This document shows positions 36,198 through 44,853 of a stretch of DNA of 64,000 bases, piece after piece. How positions within the stretch are numbered: position 1 is the stretch's first letter; every line of letters begins with the position of its first letter. Origin of the DNA: JASMHC01 sp964453855 (GTDB lineage: Bacteria; Pseudomonadota; Alphaproteobacteria; Rhodobacterales; Rhodobacteraceae); assembly GCA_964453855.1 (NCBI GenBank), contig CAYVRN010000007.1, forward strand, positions 1 to 64,000, in the 5' to 3' direction. The notes beneath the pieces are model-generated. The model was given only the letters and a program-made list of their open reading frames with translations. It ran no database searches and had not been told where the DNA came from. Position numbers and translations under genes: made by a program.

Positions 36198-37244
36198 ATG
36201 CGCGAAGACATCTTCACCATTATAGAAGCAATCCCCCTGCCTACAGTCATCATCGGAGTTGATGAACGATTGGTTAACGCAAACGACGCTGCTGTAGAAA
36301 TTTTTGGCGCTGTAATGCGTGGAAGACATTACACGACCTACTTTCGAAACCCGCAGCTTTTCGATGCAATCGAGGCCTGTCTTATAACGAAAAGTAACTC
36401 GAATTCAGAAGTTGTTATCCACGTAGGTGGGGTTGAAAGACAAATGAAAGTTTTCCTTCGGCCGTTTAATGTTCCTGACCTGAGTGCCGTTATGCTTTGC
36501 TTCGAAGATCACACGTCACTGCACGAAGTCGGTTTGTTCAGGCGCGATTTTGTAGCGAACGTAAGCCATGAATTGCGAACTCCCTTGACCTCAATGCTGG
36601 GTTTTATCGAAACGTTGCGTGGTCCTGCGCGTGATGACAAAGACGCAAACGATCGGTTTTTATCCTTTCTCGAAAGCGAAACGAAGCGGATGGTCCGTCT
36701 GGTTAAAGACTTACTCTCACTTAGTGAGGTCGAGCGAAATGAACGACTTAAACCTAGAGAAGAAACAGATATTGTTTGGGTTCTAAACGCCACGATCGAA
36801 CGCATTAAACCACTGGCAAAAGCCTCGAAAGTCGAGGTGACAATGACCAGTTCTCAAAAAGCGCTCTCGCTACGTGGCAATCAAGATCAATTGGAACAGG
36901 TTTTCACCAATCTGATCGAGAATGCGATCAAATACGGTGGCAGCGAAAACAAGGTCGAGATTGCAATAAATACGATCGACCATGATATTCGGCTCGGATG
37001 TCCAGCCGTTGAGATCCGAGTGCGCGACCACGGCCCAGGTATTCCCAAAACCCATATCCCACGTCTGACCGAACGGTTCTATCGCGTTGATTCCCACAGA
37101 TCACGCGAGATAGGTGGAACCGGGCTTGGGCTCGCGATTGTAAAACACGTCGTTGGCAGACATCGGGGGCGTTTGAATATTGAAAGCACTTTAGGGCAGG
37201 GGAGTTGCTTTACAGTTCTTCTTCCTTTGTTCCAAAATCAATAA
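36198..37244 (+). CDS. PhoR-like sensor histidine kinase without membrane segments
   Basis: Cytoplasmic kinase of 348 residues: PAS-like domain (about 1-105, IEAIPLPTVIIGVDERLVNANDA), phospho-accepting His in FVANVSHELRTPLTS (about residue 123), and an HATPase domain with N box (FTNLIENAIKYGG), G1 (RVRDHGPGIP) and G2 (GGTGLGLAI). PhoR in roseobacters has this soluble form and usually heads the pst-phoU-phoB cluster, but here rpsB follows, so its partner and signal are unknown. Confidence 0.85.
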   Translation: MREDIFTIIEAIPLPTVIIGVDERLVNANDAAVEIFGAVMRGRHYTTYFRNPQLFDAIEACLITKSNSNSEVVIHVGGVERQMKVFLRPFNVPDLSAVMLCFEDHTSLHEVGLFRRDFVANVSHELRTPLTSMLGFIETLRGPARDDKDANDRFLSFLESETKRMVRLVKDLLSLSEVERNERLKPREETDIVWVLNATIERIKPLAKASKVEVTMTSSQKALSLRGNQDQLEQVFTNLIENAIKYGGSENKVEIAINTIDHDIRLGCPAVEIRVRDHGPGIPKTHIPRLTERFYRVDSHRSREIGGTGLGLAIVKHVVGRHRGRLNIESTLGQGSCFTVLLPLFQNQ

Positions 37245-37250
37245 ACGGTC

Positions 37251-37277
37251 TTGTCATTCCCCAATCCTTTCTATAAA
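37251..37277 (+). promoter_or_regulatory. Putative promoter and leader of rpsB-tsf
   Basis: TTGTCA (37251-37256) and TATAAA (37272-37277) with 15-nt spacing, about 118 nt before rpsB. The leader contains GC-rich stems (for example GGGCA-ctt-TGCCC near 37348). Leader-mediated autoregulation by S2 is known in bacteria; its presence here is inference. Confidence 0.35.
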
Positions 37278-37394
37278 CGCGCGCCATTCACACCGCAGGC
37301 GGGATTGGGCCTTTGAGGGAGACATCCTCAAATGTCCGCCGGTTGGGGCACTTGCCCTGATACCCGCTGAGGCCAAACCGGAAAGGAAAAGAAC

Positions 37395-38165
37395 ATGGCT
37401 CTACCCGAGTTCACCATGCGCCAATTGCTTGAAGCAGGCGTTCACTTTGGTCACCAGACACAGCGTTGGAACCCCCGTATGGGCGAGTTCATCTATGGAT
37501 CGCGTAACGGCATCCACATCATGGACCTAACCCAAACCGTCCCTATGCTGGACACAGCGCTGAATGCAATTCGCGAAACTGTAGCAAAAGGCGGCCGCGT
37601 ATTGTTCGTTGGCACCAAGCGTCAGGCGTCCGCACCCGTCGCTGAAGCTGCTGAAAAATGCGCTCAGTACTACATGAACCACCGCTGGTTGGGTGGCACA
37701 CTGACGAACTGGAAAACTGTTTCGCAGTCGATTCAGCGCTTGAAAACAATCGAAGAAAAGCTTGCAACTGGGGCAGAAGGTCTGACCAAGAAAGAGCGTC
37801 TTGGCATGGAACGTGACCTGTCCAAGCTGCAGGCGTCTTTGGGTGGTATCCGCGAAATGGGCGGCACGCCGGACTTGCTGTTCGTGATCGACGTTAAAAA
37901 AGAGGCGCTTGCAATCGCTGAAGCCAACAAACTGGGCATTCCGGTTGTTGCTGTTGTTGATACGAACTGCTCGCCTGACGGCGTGGATTACATCATTCCT
38001 GGCAACGACGACGCTGCGCGCGCAATCGCTCTGTATTGTGACCTTGTTAGCCGTTCCGCACTTGACGGTATGACTGCACAGATGGGCGCAGCCGGCGTTG
38101 ATTTGGGTGCCTTGGAAGAGGCACCGGTTGAGGAAGTCATCGCTGAAGAAACAGCGGAAGCCTAA
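37395..38165 (+). CDS. rpsB: 30S ribosomal protein S2
   Basis: Small-subunit ribosomal protein, 256 residues. The family start FTMRQLLEAGVHFGHQT, RWNPRM, VLFVGTKRQAS, HRWLGGTLTNW and PDLLFVIDV are present, followed by an acidic C-terminal tail. tsf follows after 74 nt, the standard pairing. Ribosome site GGAAAGGAAAAG. Confidence 0.97.
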   Translation: MALPEFTMRQLLEAGVHFGHQTQRWNPRMGEFIYGSRNGIHIMDLTQTVPMLDTALNAIRETVAKGGRVLFVGTKRQASAPVAEAAEKCAQYYMNHRWLGGTLTNWKTVSQSIQRLKTIEEKLATGAEGLTKKERLGMERDLSKLQASLGGIREMGGTPDLLFVIDVKKEALAIAEANKLGIPVVAVVDTNCSPDGVDYIIPGNDDAARAIALYCDLVSRSALDGMTAQMGAAGVDLGALEEAPVEEVIAEETAEA

Positions 38166-38239
38166 ACCTCTGATCTCACTTTGTTAACGGCTGCGGAATA
38201 TTCGCAGCCGTGCATTTCCCAATTCAAGGAGACTACGCC

Positions 38240-39115
38240 ATGGCTATTTCAGCGAAGATGGTGAAAGAACTGCGCGACAGCACCGGCGCAGGCATGATGG
38301 ACGCAAAAAAAGCGTTGACCGAAACTGATGGTGACATGGAGGCCGCTGTAGATTGGCTGCGCACCAAAGGTCTGGCAAAAGCGGCTAAGAAATCTGGTCG
38401 TACAGCTGCTGAAGGCCTGGTTGCGGTCAAGGTTAACGGCGGAAAAGGCGTTGCTGTTGAAGTCAACTCGGAAACAGACTTCGTTGCTAAAAACGCTGAG
38501 TTCCAATCGATGGTTGAAGGTATTGCGTCTGCGGCTTTGGGCGTATCGGATGTTGAAGCTCTGAAAGCGGCTGATATGGGTGGCAAATCCGTTGCAGACG
38601 TTGTGACCGACAAAGTTGCGACTATCGGAGAAAACATGTCGGTGCGCCGCATGGCTTCCGTTGAAGGCGCGTCGGTTGTTTCCTATGTTCACAACGCAGC
38701 TGCAGACGGTATGGGCAAAATCGGTGTACTTGTGGCACTCGACGCCGACAACGAAGCGTTCGGAAAACAGGTTGCTATGCACATTGCAGCTGCAAATCCA
38801 GCAGCGCTGAACGCAGACGCGCTTGATCCGGCAGTCGTTGAAAAAGAACGCCAGATCCAGATCGAGATCGCACGCGAGTCCGGGAAGCCAGAGCAGGTTA
38901 TCGAAAAGATGATCGAAGGCCGTATGAAAAAGTTCTTGGCTGAAGTGACGCTGCTGGGTCAAAACTTTGTAATCAATCCCGATCTGACCGTCGAAGCAGC
39001 AGCCAAAGAGGCAGGCGTTTCTGTACTCGGTTATGTCCGTCTTGAAGTTGGCGAAGGCATCGAAGTTGAAAAAGAAGACTTTGCTGCAGAAGTTGCAAAA
39101 GCCGCACAAGGCTAA
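38240..39115 (+). CDS. tsf: Elongation factor Ts
   Basis: Nucleotide exchange factor for EF-Tu. The 291 residues show a UBA-like start (KELRDSTGAGMMDAKKAL), the TDFVAKN motif (ETDFVAKNAEF) and the C-terminal QPFV-equivalent region LLGQNFVINP. ATG 38240 behind CAAGGAG is used in place of the open frame from 38210. Confidence 0.97.
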   Translation: MAISAKMVKELRDSTGAGMMDAKKALTETDGDMEAAVDWLRTKGLAKAAKKSGRTAAEGLVAVKVNGGKGVAVEVNSETDFVAKNAEFQSMVEGIASAALGVSDVEALKAADMGGKSVADVVTDKVATIGENMSVRRMASVEGASVVSYVHNAAADGMGKIGVLVALDADNEAFGKQVAMHIAAANPAALNADALDPAVVEKERQIQIEIARESGKPEQVIEKMIEGRMKKFLAEVTLLGQNFVINPDLTVEAAAKEAGVSVLGYVRLEVGEGIEVEKEDFAAEVAKAAQG

Positions 39116-39138
39116 CGTTCTAAAGACAAACGTTCTGA

Positions 39139-39170
39139 GGGCAGGGCCGCTAGCGGCTCTGCCCCTTTTC
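39139..39170 (+). terminator. Rho-independent terminator of rpsB-tsf
   Basis: Stem GGGCAG..GCCGC paired with GCGGC..CTGCCC, followed by CTTTTC, 24 nt after the tsf stop codon. Confidence 0.8.
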
Positions 39171-39215
39171 GTTTGGGACCTGAAGATGCCGACCTCTGCA
39201 AAAACCAAAAAAAAA

Positions 39216-39248
39216 CGGCACCCGAAAGTTTCGGATGCCGCCTTTTTT
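39216..39248. terminator. Bidirectional terminator hairpin
   Basis: Stem CGGCA-CCGAAA / TTTCGG-TGCCG flanked by a run of nine A on the left and six T on the right, so it can stop transcription from both tsf (plus) and the luxR-type gene (minus). Confidence 0.75.
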
Positions 39249-39282
39249 ACAACCTCAAGACATTGGGGATGAGGCGAGGCTG

Positions 39283-39324
39283 AAAAAGTGCCAACCCAAA
39301 AGAGGACTATACTCCTCGGGTTGG
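39283..39324 (-). terminator. Terminator-like hairpin downstream of the luxR-type gene
   Basis: CCAACCC (39291-39297) pairs with GGGTTGG (39318-39324), with an internal GAGGA/CTCCT stem. On the minus strand a run of five T follows. It lies 160 nt behind the regulator's stop; further hairpins lie in between. Confidence 0.6.
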
Positions 39325-39451
39325 CTGGTCATTAGACCACCGCTAACTTAGCTTTCCACAATACCGGAGCTTCACTAGCGAAGTTCCTTGGCCAAAGACA
39401 CCACTCACGGAACAAGGTCAGGATGGCAGATTTACGTATGGTAAATAAAGT

Positions 39452-39480
39452 CAGGAAATCCCTACCCATTATTTCCTGAA
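39452..39480 (-). terminator. Hairpin at the 3' end of the luxR-type gene
   Basis: Perfect 9-bp stem TCAGGAAAT / ATTTCCTGA with an 11-nt loop, 4 nt behind the stop codon; CTTTATTT follows on the minus strand, an imperfect T-run. Confidence 0.5.
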
Positions 39481-39483
39481 TGA

Positions 39484-40236
39484 TTAGTTTTCGACAACGA
39501 ACATTTGGTTGAGGAACGAGGCCTTCAAAACCGCCTGAGCGGTCGTATCTACGTGCAATGCCTCTCGCGCCAATCTTAGATGTTTTTCAACTGTTGCAGG
39601 CGTTAGACCCAAAATAATAGCGGTGTCCTGAGTGGTTTTTCCATCACCAATCCATTCAAGAACTTCACGTTGTCGTTTCGTCAGGACGACCTCTCCTGTG
39701 TAATGGGGCAGGCTTGAAAGCTTCAAATCAAACAAATAATTTAACAGTTCAAGGTCTATGTGATTTTCTTGCCAAATTTTATCAACTTGATCCTGGTTTA
39801 GACCTGCGCGGGCCGTAAGCGAGGCAGACGCTTTAAAGCGGTGAGAAATACTGGGAAAGCTGACCGTATAACCTGCAACTACATTAAATTCGCGGTTCTT
39901 TTGGACCACTGCCAACTCTTTTGGACTTAGTTGATCTAGGTCTATCATGCGCGCCACATTGGACCAACTTGCACAACCTACGTTGTTAAACGACCATCGG
40001 AACATTGGAGAATCTTGGAAATTACCTTGATCCACAAAAAATTCCGTATAGCCCGGATCATGGTTAGAAAGCGCCAAATAGTCAGAAGGGTCTCCAAGAT
40101 TAGTGCCGGTTCGGAATCGCGTTCTACCGTACAGTATTCGGTCGAAGCCGAATTCACACATCAAAGATGTGTAGATGTCCCAAAGTGACTCTAAACTTTC
40201 CGCTTTTGTAATATCGAGAAGATCTTTGTTTTTCAT
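39484..40236 (-). CDS. LuxR-family regulator with autoinducer-binding domain (orphan)
   Basis: 250-residue transcription factor. The N-terminal part (about 1-175) resembles the acyl-homoserine-lactone binding domain (FGFDRILYGR, an HDPGYTEFFVDQGNFQDSP region, WSNV). The C-terminal part is a LuxR helix-turn-helix (LTKRQREVLEWIGDGKTTQD, LTPATVEKHLRLAREAL). No luxI is visible in the window, so it is a solo as far as seen. It lies at the border of the sulfur region; a regulatory link is possible but unproven. Confidence 0.85.
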   Translation of the reverse strand: MKNKDLLDITKAESLESLWDIYTSLMCEFGFDRILYGRTRFRTGTNLGDPSDYLALSNHDPGYTEFFVDQGNFQDSPMFRWSFNNVGCASWSNVARMIDLDQLSPKELAVVQKNREFNVVAGYTVSFPSISHRFKASASLTARAGLNQDQVDKIWQENHIDLELLNYLFDLKLSSLPHYTGEVVLTKRQREVLEWIGDGKTTQDTAIILGLTPATVEKHLRLAREALHVDTTAQAVLKASFLNQMFVVEN

Positions 40237-40953
40237 AAGTAACTAAAACGTCCATCACTTGAAGTATTCAATCTTAGAAAGCAATTGGGGCATTCTTCAA
40301 TGCAGAGTGACGCACGTTAGCAACATCTTTATTAACATAATATTGATTATACGCTTGCCATACTTAGGGGGATCATATAGCTAAAATACGATAAATTTTC
40401 AAAGAAACAAATAGTTGCATGGGTACATGAAAGTTGTAAACGCGCTTTTACCCCCTAGGTCTGCTCGAACAACACAAGATTGAACAATGGTTTGGAGCCA
40501 AAAGCCGATATCCGTGTTTGCAGTGATATTTGAGCGTAACCCTTCCTCGACCTATCGTGAAATCAAGTGCAATCGGTTCATAGATAACTAACTACCGCAG
40601 TTTGCTGACCGTCGCGCGCAGAATGCTAACGGTCAGTAAGAGAAGCGACTCGCACGCTGCACAATTTATTGCAAGAAGATCGCCAGCCTAAGCCGATGAT
40701 GGAGATGTGGATCCAAGGGCTGGCTCCCCTGCCCGCTGTTTCACGCCAGTCGATGGCGTTTGCCAACGAGCCGCAGTTTGCAGCTCGACGAAACAGAAAC
40801 GTTGGAAATGGAGAAGTGGCTCCGATCATCTCTGATTCGAATTTATGCGACCAACTTTCCCTCAATTCAATCCCAAAATCATCACATAAACCAAATTCTA
40901 TACATAAATATATTTGGGTGCTACGCTCTTAATAAAAAACAGGGAGAGTAAAC
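40237..40953. other. 717-nt gene-poor region
   Basis: The left part is AT-rich and should carry the luxR-type promoter. The right part before the transporter gene contains an inverted pair CCAAAT / ATTTGG (about 40893-40918) and a GGGAGAG ribosome site. Short frames on both strands (40626-40932) show no recognisable protein and no ribosome site. It may be a degraded segment at the edge of an inserted sulfur island. Confidence 0.5.
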
Positions 40954-42042
40954 ATGGACGCGCTCATGGAAGCAGCAATTGAGTCAGCGCCCTTCTATAT
41001 CGGATGGGGTGGATTACTGATCGGTATCGTATTTGGTTTTATTGTTTCTCGCACAAACTTCTGCACGATGGGATCGATTTCTGACATTCTGTCGTTCGGA
41101 GATTACAACAGATTTCGGGCTTGGCTATTAGCTGCGGCGGTGGCCATCATCGGTGTCGCTTTGCTCGAGGCGCAAGAAATTGCGGACATGAATATGTCCA
41201 TGTATCAAACCACCTCTCTGGCTTGGGGCGGTCACATTGCCGGAGGCCTCTTGTTTGGCTTCGGCATGGTGTTCTCGGGTGGTTGCACCAGTCGAAACCT
41301 AGTGAGGACCGGCAGTGGCGACCTGCGGTCCGCTTTTGTCATCCTGGTAACTGGAATTTTCGCATATATGACGATCGGCGGTTTACTAGGACCATTGCGC
41401 GTTATGATCTTCACTGCCCCCACGGCCGATCTGACCGCAATGGGGATGGATGACCAGCGTATCGGTTCGCTGATATCGTCTATTACGGGGTTGGATTGGG
41501 GTACCGCCAATTTGGCGACTGTCATCGTGATCGCGGGTGGCATATTTGTTTACTGTTTCGCAAATTCCGAGTTCCGCAAATCCACGCGCGATATTATTGG
41601 CGGCGCTGGCTTGGGTCTCTGTGTTGTGGCGGGGTGGTTCCTGACCGGCATTACCTACGATGAGTTTGCCAATAACCCACAGCTCGTTTCAATGAGCTAC
41701 GTGCGGCCATCCGGTGACACAATCGACTACCTAATGCGATACACAGCTATCGGTGCCCCCGGCTTTGGGGTTGCGACACTTGCAGGCGCCATCGTGGGCG
41801 GTTTCCTTGGGTCAGCCTCTCTTGGCCGTCTAAGTCTCAAGGTTTTCGCGGACTCAACAGATGCGTTACGCAACATGATGGGAGCTGCATTCATGGGGAT
41901 CGGAGGCGTTTTAGCGCTTGGTTGCACGGTTGGCCAAGCTATGACGGGCTTCTCGACGCTGGCAATCGGATCACTGATTACCTTTATCTGCATCGTGGTC
42001 GGCTGCATTGCAGGCATTAAAACCATGGAAGCTATGGTCTAG
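40954..42042 (+). CDS. YeeE/YedE-family sulfur-compound transporter
   Basis: Inner-membrane protein of 362 residues with about nine hydrophobic segments. The family hallmarks are the three Cys-containing loops SRTNFCTMGS, VFSGGCTSRNL and ALGCTVGQAMTG; in TsuA these Cys line a thiosulfate path. It is a full-length, two-half version. It is alone between a gene-poor region and a strong terminator, at the near end of the soe-dsr cluster. Import of thiosulfate or another sulfane-sulfur compound for the Dsr route is a reasonable inference. Confidence 0.88.
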   Translation: MDALMEAAIESAPFYIGWGGLLIGIVFGFIVSRTNFCTMGSISDILSFGDYNRFRAWLLAAAVAIIGVALLEAQEIADMNMSMYQTTSLAWGGHIAGGLLFGFGMVFSGGCTSRNLVRTGSGDLRSAFVILVTGIFAYMTIGGLLGPLRVMIFTAPTADLTAMGMDDQRIGSLISSITGLDWGTANLATVIVIAGGIFVYCFANSEFRKSTRDIIGGAGLGLCVVAGWFLTGITYDEFANNPQLVSMSYVRPSGDTIDYLMRYTAIGAPGFGVATLAGAIVGGFLGSASLGRLSLKVFADSTDALRNMMGAAFMGIGGVLALGCTVGQAMTGFSTLAIGSLITFICIVVGCIAGIKTMEAMV

Positions 42043-42060
42043 CGACTGTACTTTGTAAAC

Positions 42061-42096
42061 AAAAACGCCGCCGAAGCACTTCGGCGGCGTTTTTTG
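42061..42096. terminator. Bidirectional terminator
   Basis: Perfect stem CGCCGCCGAAG / CTTCGGCGGCG, with A-run before and T-run after, between the convergent transporter gene and the mrp-like gene. Confidence 0.9.
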
Positions 42097-42116
42097 TTTT
42101 TCTAATCTCAACTATT

Positions 42117-43226
42117 TTAGTCGTCGTCTTCCTCGGGGAACAGTCGGGTTGCGACTTTCAAGGCGATGTCTTTGAATGCCTTGGCATGAGGTCCCTCGGG
42201 ATCGGCAAAAACAACCGGCGTTCCCGCATCTGACATCTCTCGGATTTGCATGTTCAACGGAATCGCTCCCAAAAATGGCACGCCCAGACGGCGAGCATCT
42301 TCTTCTGCCCCGCCATGACCGAAGATGTGGCTTGATTCACCACAATGAGGACATACGAAAGTCGACATATTCTCGACGATCCCAAAAATTGGAACGTCCA
42401 CATTTTTAAACATTTTCAGTCCCTTACGGGCATCAATCAACGCCAAATCCTGTGGTGTCGAAACGATAACTGCGCCTTGCAGAGGGATCTGTTGCGCCAT
42501 CGTTAACTGAGCGTCCCCCGTTCCCGGAGGCATATCTAGGACAAGTACATCTAGATCACCCCAATCCACCTCTCGGCTCATTTGCATCAACGCCGTCACA
42601 ACCATGGGACCCCGCCAGATGACGGGGCTTTCTTCGTCCATCAAAAAGCCCATCGACATGACTTTAAGGCCGTATTTTTCGACGGGTTTCACGACATCTT
42701 CAGTAATTTCTGGCCGTTCGTCGATCGCCAGTAGTCGGGGAACCGAAGGACCATAGATGTCCGCATCCATCAGACCAACTTTTAACCCCAAAGAATGCAA
42801 TCCCAAGGCGATATTGGCTGCTGTCGTGGATTTACCAACGCCACCTTTACCAGAAGCCACCGCAATGACGTTCTTGATCCCGGGAATGGCCGCCGCATGC
42901 GGGCGCATATCTCGACCTTTTGCCTCGGTCGGACGCTTCTTTAGCTTCGGAGGCTGGCGTGGTGCTTCTTCGGGGGCTGCCGCGCGCTCAGCCGTCAAGA
43001 CCACCATGAGGTTTTTAAGCTCTTCGATGCTGGTAAGCTGCTGTTCTATCAACTCTTTCAACCCGTTTGGGTCGCCTTGAAAGTCAGAAGGCAGATGGAC
43101 GGGAACAAAGGCTTTCCCCTCCTCCGCCTGAACTTCGTTTTCACGGATCATGCCGCTGGTCAGCAAATCCATCCGCATTCCCGGTGCGGTCAGCATGCCC
43201 AACCGGGTTAGGATAACCTGTTTCAT
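42117..43226 (-). CDS. Mrp/ApbC (NBP35-type) iron-sulfur carrier ATPase, divergent paralog
   Basis: Carries and inserts Fe-S clusters. The 369 residues contain the deviant Walker A ASGKGGVGKSTTAANIA (about residue 125), VLDMPPGTGDAQL and the cluster-binding CPHCGESSHIFGHGG. The N-terminal FSCA/MIP18-like domain is degenerate and lacks the usual DP.SG.DI motif. Last gene of the minus-strand soe operon, 18 nt behind soeC, which suggests it serves the Fe-S rich Soe and Dsr proteins. Confidence 0.88.
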   Translation of the reverse strand: MKQVILTRLGMLTAPGMRMDLLTSGMIRENEVQAEEGKAFVPVHLPSDFQGDPNGLKELIEQQLTSIEELKNLMVVLTAERAAAPEEAPRQPPKLKKRPTEAKGRDMRPHAAAIPGIKNVIAVASGKGGVGKSTTAANIALGLHSLGLKVGLMDADIYGPSVPRLLAIDERPEITEDVVKPVEKYGLKVMSMGFLMDEESPVIWRGPMVVTALMQMSREVDWGDLDVLVLDMPPGTGDAQLTMAQQIPLQGAVIVSTPQDLALIDARKGLKMFKNVDVPIFGIVENMSTFVCPHCGESSHIFGHGGAEEDARRLGVPFLGAIPLNMQIREMSDAGTPVVFADPEGPHAKAFKDIALKVATRLFPEEDDD

Positions 43227-43243
43227 TTTCGAGTTTTCCTTGA

Positions 43244-44119
43244 TTATTTTCCGTAATAGGTGGCGACCGCATGACGGGCTTCTGCAAAGAACAGCCAGCG
43301 GGATGTGACAGCACCAATGAGATGCATCAGAATGGCAATTACGCCGCCGATATGGGCGTTGTCAGCAAACGCCATCAGCGCAAGGATCGGCAGAAGGAAA
43401 GCCGTGATAAACGATATCATCCGCAGTTTCAAAACGTGTTTGCGGGCGACCTGATATACCATCTCTTTAAGCAGATAGTTTTCGCCCGTGTGCGGCGCTT
43501 CGTACTGTCGGACCTTACCGATGTGGCCCAAACCTGTGGCAGTTCCTAGATCGGTCGGGTTGTTCACCGTGCGGGTGTCTCCATCCCGCCAAGCCAAGAC
43601 CTGCAAGATGCCAAGAGCAATCAACAAATACGTAGCCGCGGTGACTTGCCCAGCGAACAGTGCCCCACCTGTCACCATATAGAGCAGGAACAAGATGGGC
43701 GTGAATCCGCTATTCCAACGCGGAACCGTCTTGAGCTGGGTGTAGATCATCGACGTAGACAGCACCGTCAATACGCATAGTACAGAGCCGATAAGCCCTA
43801 AGGTTTCCCAAGTTGTATCAAGGAAAATTCGGCCGATGGCATAAGGGGCAACTGTCAGCAAGGTGACCACAGCCAGCACGCCTTCGCGCGATAGCCAACT
43901 TGTGCGCCACTGCGAGAAGGATTTGATCGCGTTCTTTTTGTTCGCAAGGTGAAAGACCGACGACAACAGTCCTCCAACGGCAAAGGCGTAGCCTATGAAA
44001 TAAAACACGAAAGCGACAAGTCCGTTCATTGAAGGCATACCAAGACCCAGCCATGCCAGAAGCCCGAAGCCGATGCCCGAAAAGACGGTGAAGAAGATTA
44101 CAGAAGGTGCCGGATGCAT
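43244..44119 (-). CDS. soeC: Sulfite dehydrogenase membrane anchor SoeC (DmsC/NrfD-like)
   Basis: Integral membrane subunit that passes electrons from SoeB to the quinone pool. The 291-residue protein has about eight hydrophobic helices and matches the DmsC anchor family (MHPAPSVIFFTVFSGIGFGL start). ATG 44119 overlaps the soeB stop (ATGA); an upstream in-frame start at 44149 lies inside soeB. Order soeA-soeB-soeC as in Allochromatium and Ruegeria. Confidence 0.88.
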   Translation of the reverse strand: MHPAPSVIFFTVFSGIGFGLLAWLGLGMPSMNGLVAFVFYFIGYAFAVGGLLSSVFHLANKKNAIKSFSQWRTSWLSREGVLAVVTLLTVAPYAIGRIFLDTTWETLGLIGSVLCVLTVLSTSMIYTQLKTVPRWNSGFTPILFLLYMVTGGALFAGQVTAATYLLIALGILQVLAWRDGDTRTVNNPTDLGTATGLGHIGKVRQYEAPHTGENYLLKEMVYQVARKHVLKLRMISFITAFLLPILALMAFADNAHIGGVIAILMHLIGAVTSRWLFFAEARHAVATYYGK

Positions 44120-44853
44120 CAGAGTTTCTCCAAAGCTTTGTCGAGCCATCCCAAAAAGCCGGTGGCTTCGGTGGCGACTGGTTCAAGGGATTGGCTACAA
44201 TCTAGCGTGTCTTTTGGACGTGGTGGCAGGTATTTATTGACCGGCTTGGTGCCTAGTTCAGGCATCAGGTCCATACCACCGCGTTCAGCGACCAGCTTGC
44301 TGACATCACTGTTCGGATCGCCAAGATCGCCAAAGTGACGCGCACCTGCCGGACAGGTCCGAACGCAGGCTGGAATGCGATCTTCCTCGGGCAGGTTTTC
44401 GTTATAGATACGATCCACACACAAGGTGCATTTCTTCATAACTCCGGCGATCTGGTCCAATTCGCGGGCTCCGTAAGGACAAGCCCAAGCGCAAAGTCCG
44501 CAGCCCATACAGTCATTTTCGTTGACCAAAACGATACCGTCTTCTTCCCGTTTGTAGCTGGCCCCAGTCGGACAAACCGTGACGCACGGGGCGTCTTCGC
44601 AGTGCAGACAGGATTTCGGGAAGTGAATGGTCTGAGCCGCACCACCATTGTCGGGTTGAACCTCGTAACTATGCACGCGGTTCAGGAAAGTGCCAGACGG
44701 ATCCCCATACGCATCTTTGTCAGAAAGCGGCGCGCCGTAGTTCTGCGTGTTCCATCCTTTGCAAGACGTTACACAGCCGTGACACCCCACACATGTATCA
44801 AGGTCGATAACCAGTCCAAGTTTTTTGTCGGTTTTCTGTGGAAGCGCTGTCAT
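44119..44853 (-). CDS. soeB: Sulfite dehydrogenase iron-sulfur subunit SoeB
   Basis: Cytoplasmic electron-transfer subunit between SoeA and SoeC. The 244 residues carry four Cys groups of DmsB/NrfC type: CVGCHGCVTSC, CLHCEDAPCVTVCPTGA, CMGCGLCAWACPYGA and CTLCVDR..CVRTCPAGA, for four [4Fe-4S] clusters. No export signal is present, in line with a cytoplasmic enzyme. ATG 44853 (GGGAGGTGG site) is used and overlaps the soeA stop. Confidence 0.9.
   Translation of the reverse strand: MTALPQKTDKKLGLVIDLDTCVGCHGCVTSCKGWNTQNYGAPLSDKDAYGDPSGTFLNRVHSYEVQPDNGGAAQTIHFPKSCLHCEDAPCVTVCPTGASYKREEDGIVLVNENDCMGCGLCAWACPYGARELDQIAGVMKKCTLCVDRIYNENLPEEDRIPACVRTCPAGARHFGDLGDPNSDVSKLVAERGGMDLMPELGTKPVNKYLPPRPKDTLDCSQSLEPVATEATGFLGWLDKALEKL

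Noticed and set aside
39112..39135. GTTC...GTTC pair after tsf considered as a LexA box
   Set aside because: The spacing is 11 nt, not 7, and it lies downstream of a gene.
38249..39208. 319-codon minus-strand frame across tsf
   Set aside because: Shadow of tsf; rich in Cys, Phe and His as typical of antisense translation.
39325..39451. Possible small RNA between tsf and the luxR-type gene (GGA-CTTC / GAAG-TCC stem)
   Set aside because: Only weak stems, no promoter or terminator of its own; likely 3' UTR of the luxR-type gene.
40626..40932. Short frames on both strands before the transporter gene
   Set aside because: No ribosome site, no known motif; they overlap each other and look like noncoding or decayed DNA.
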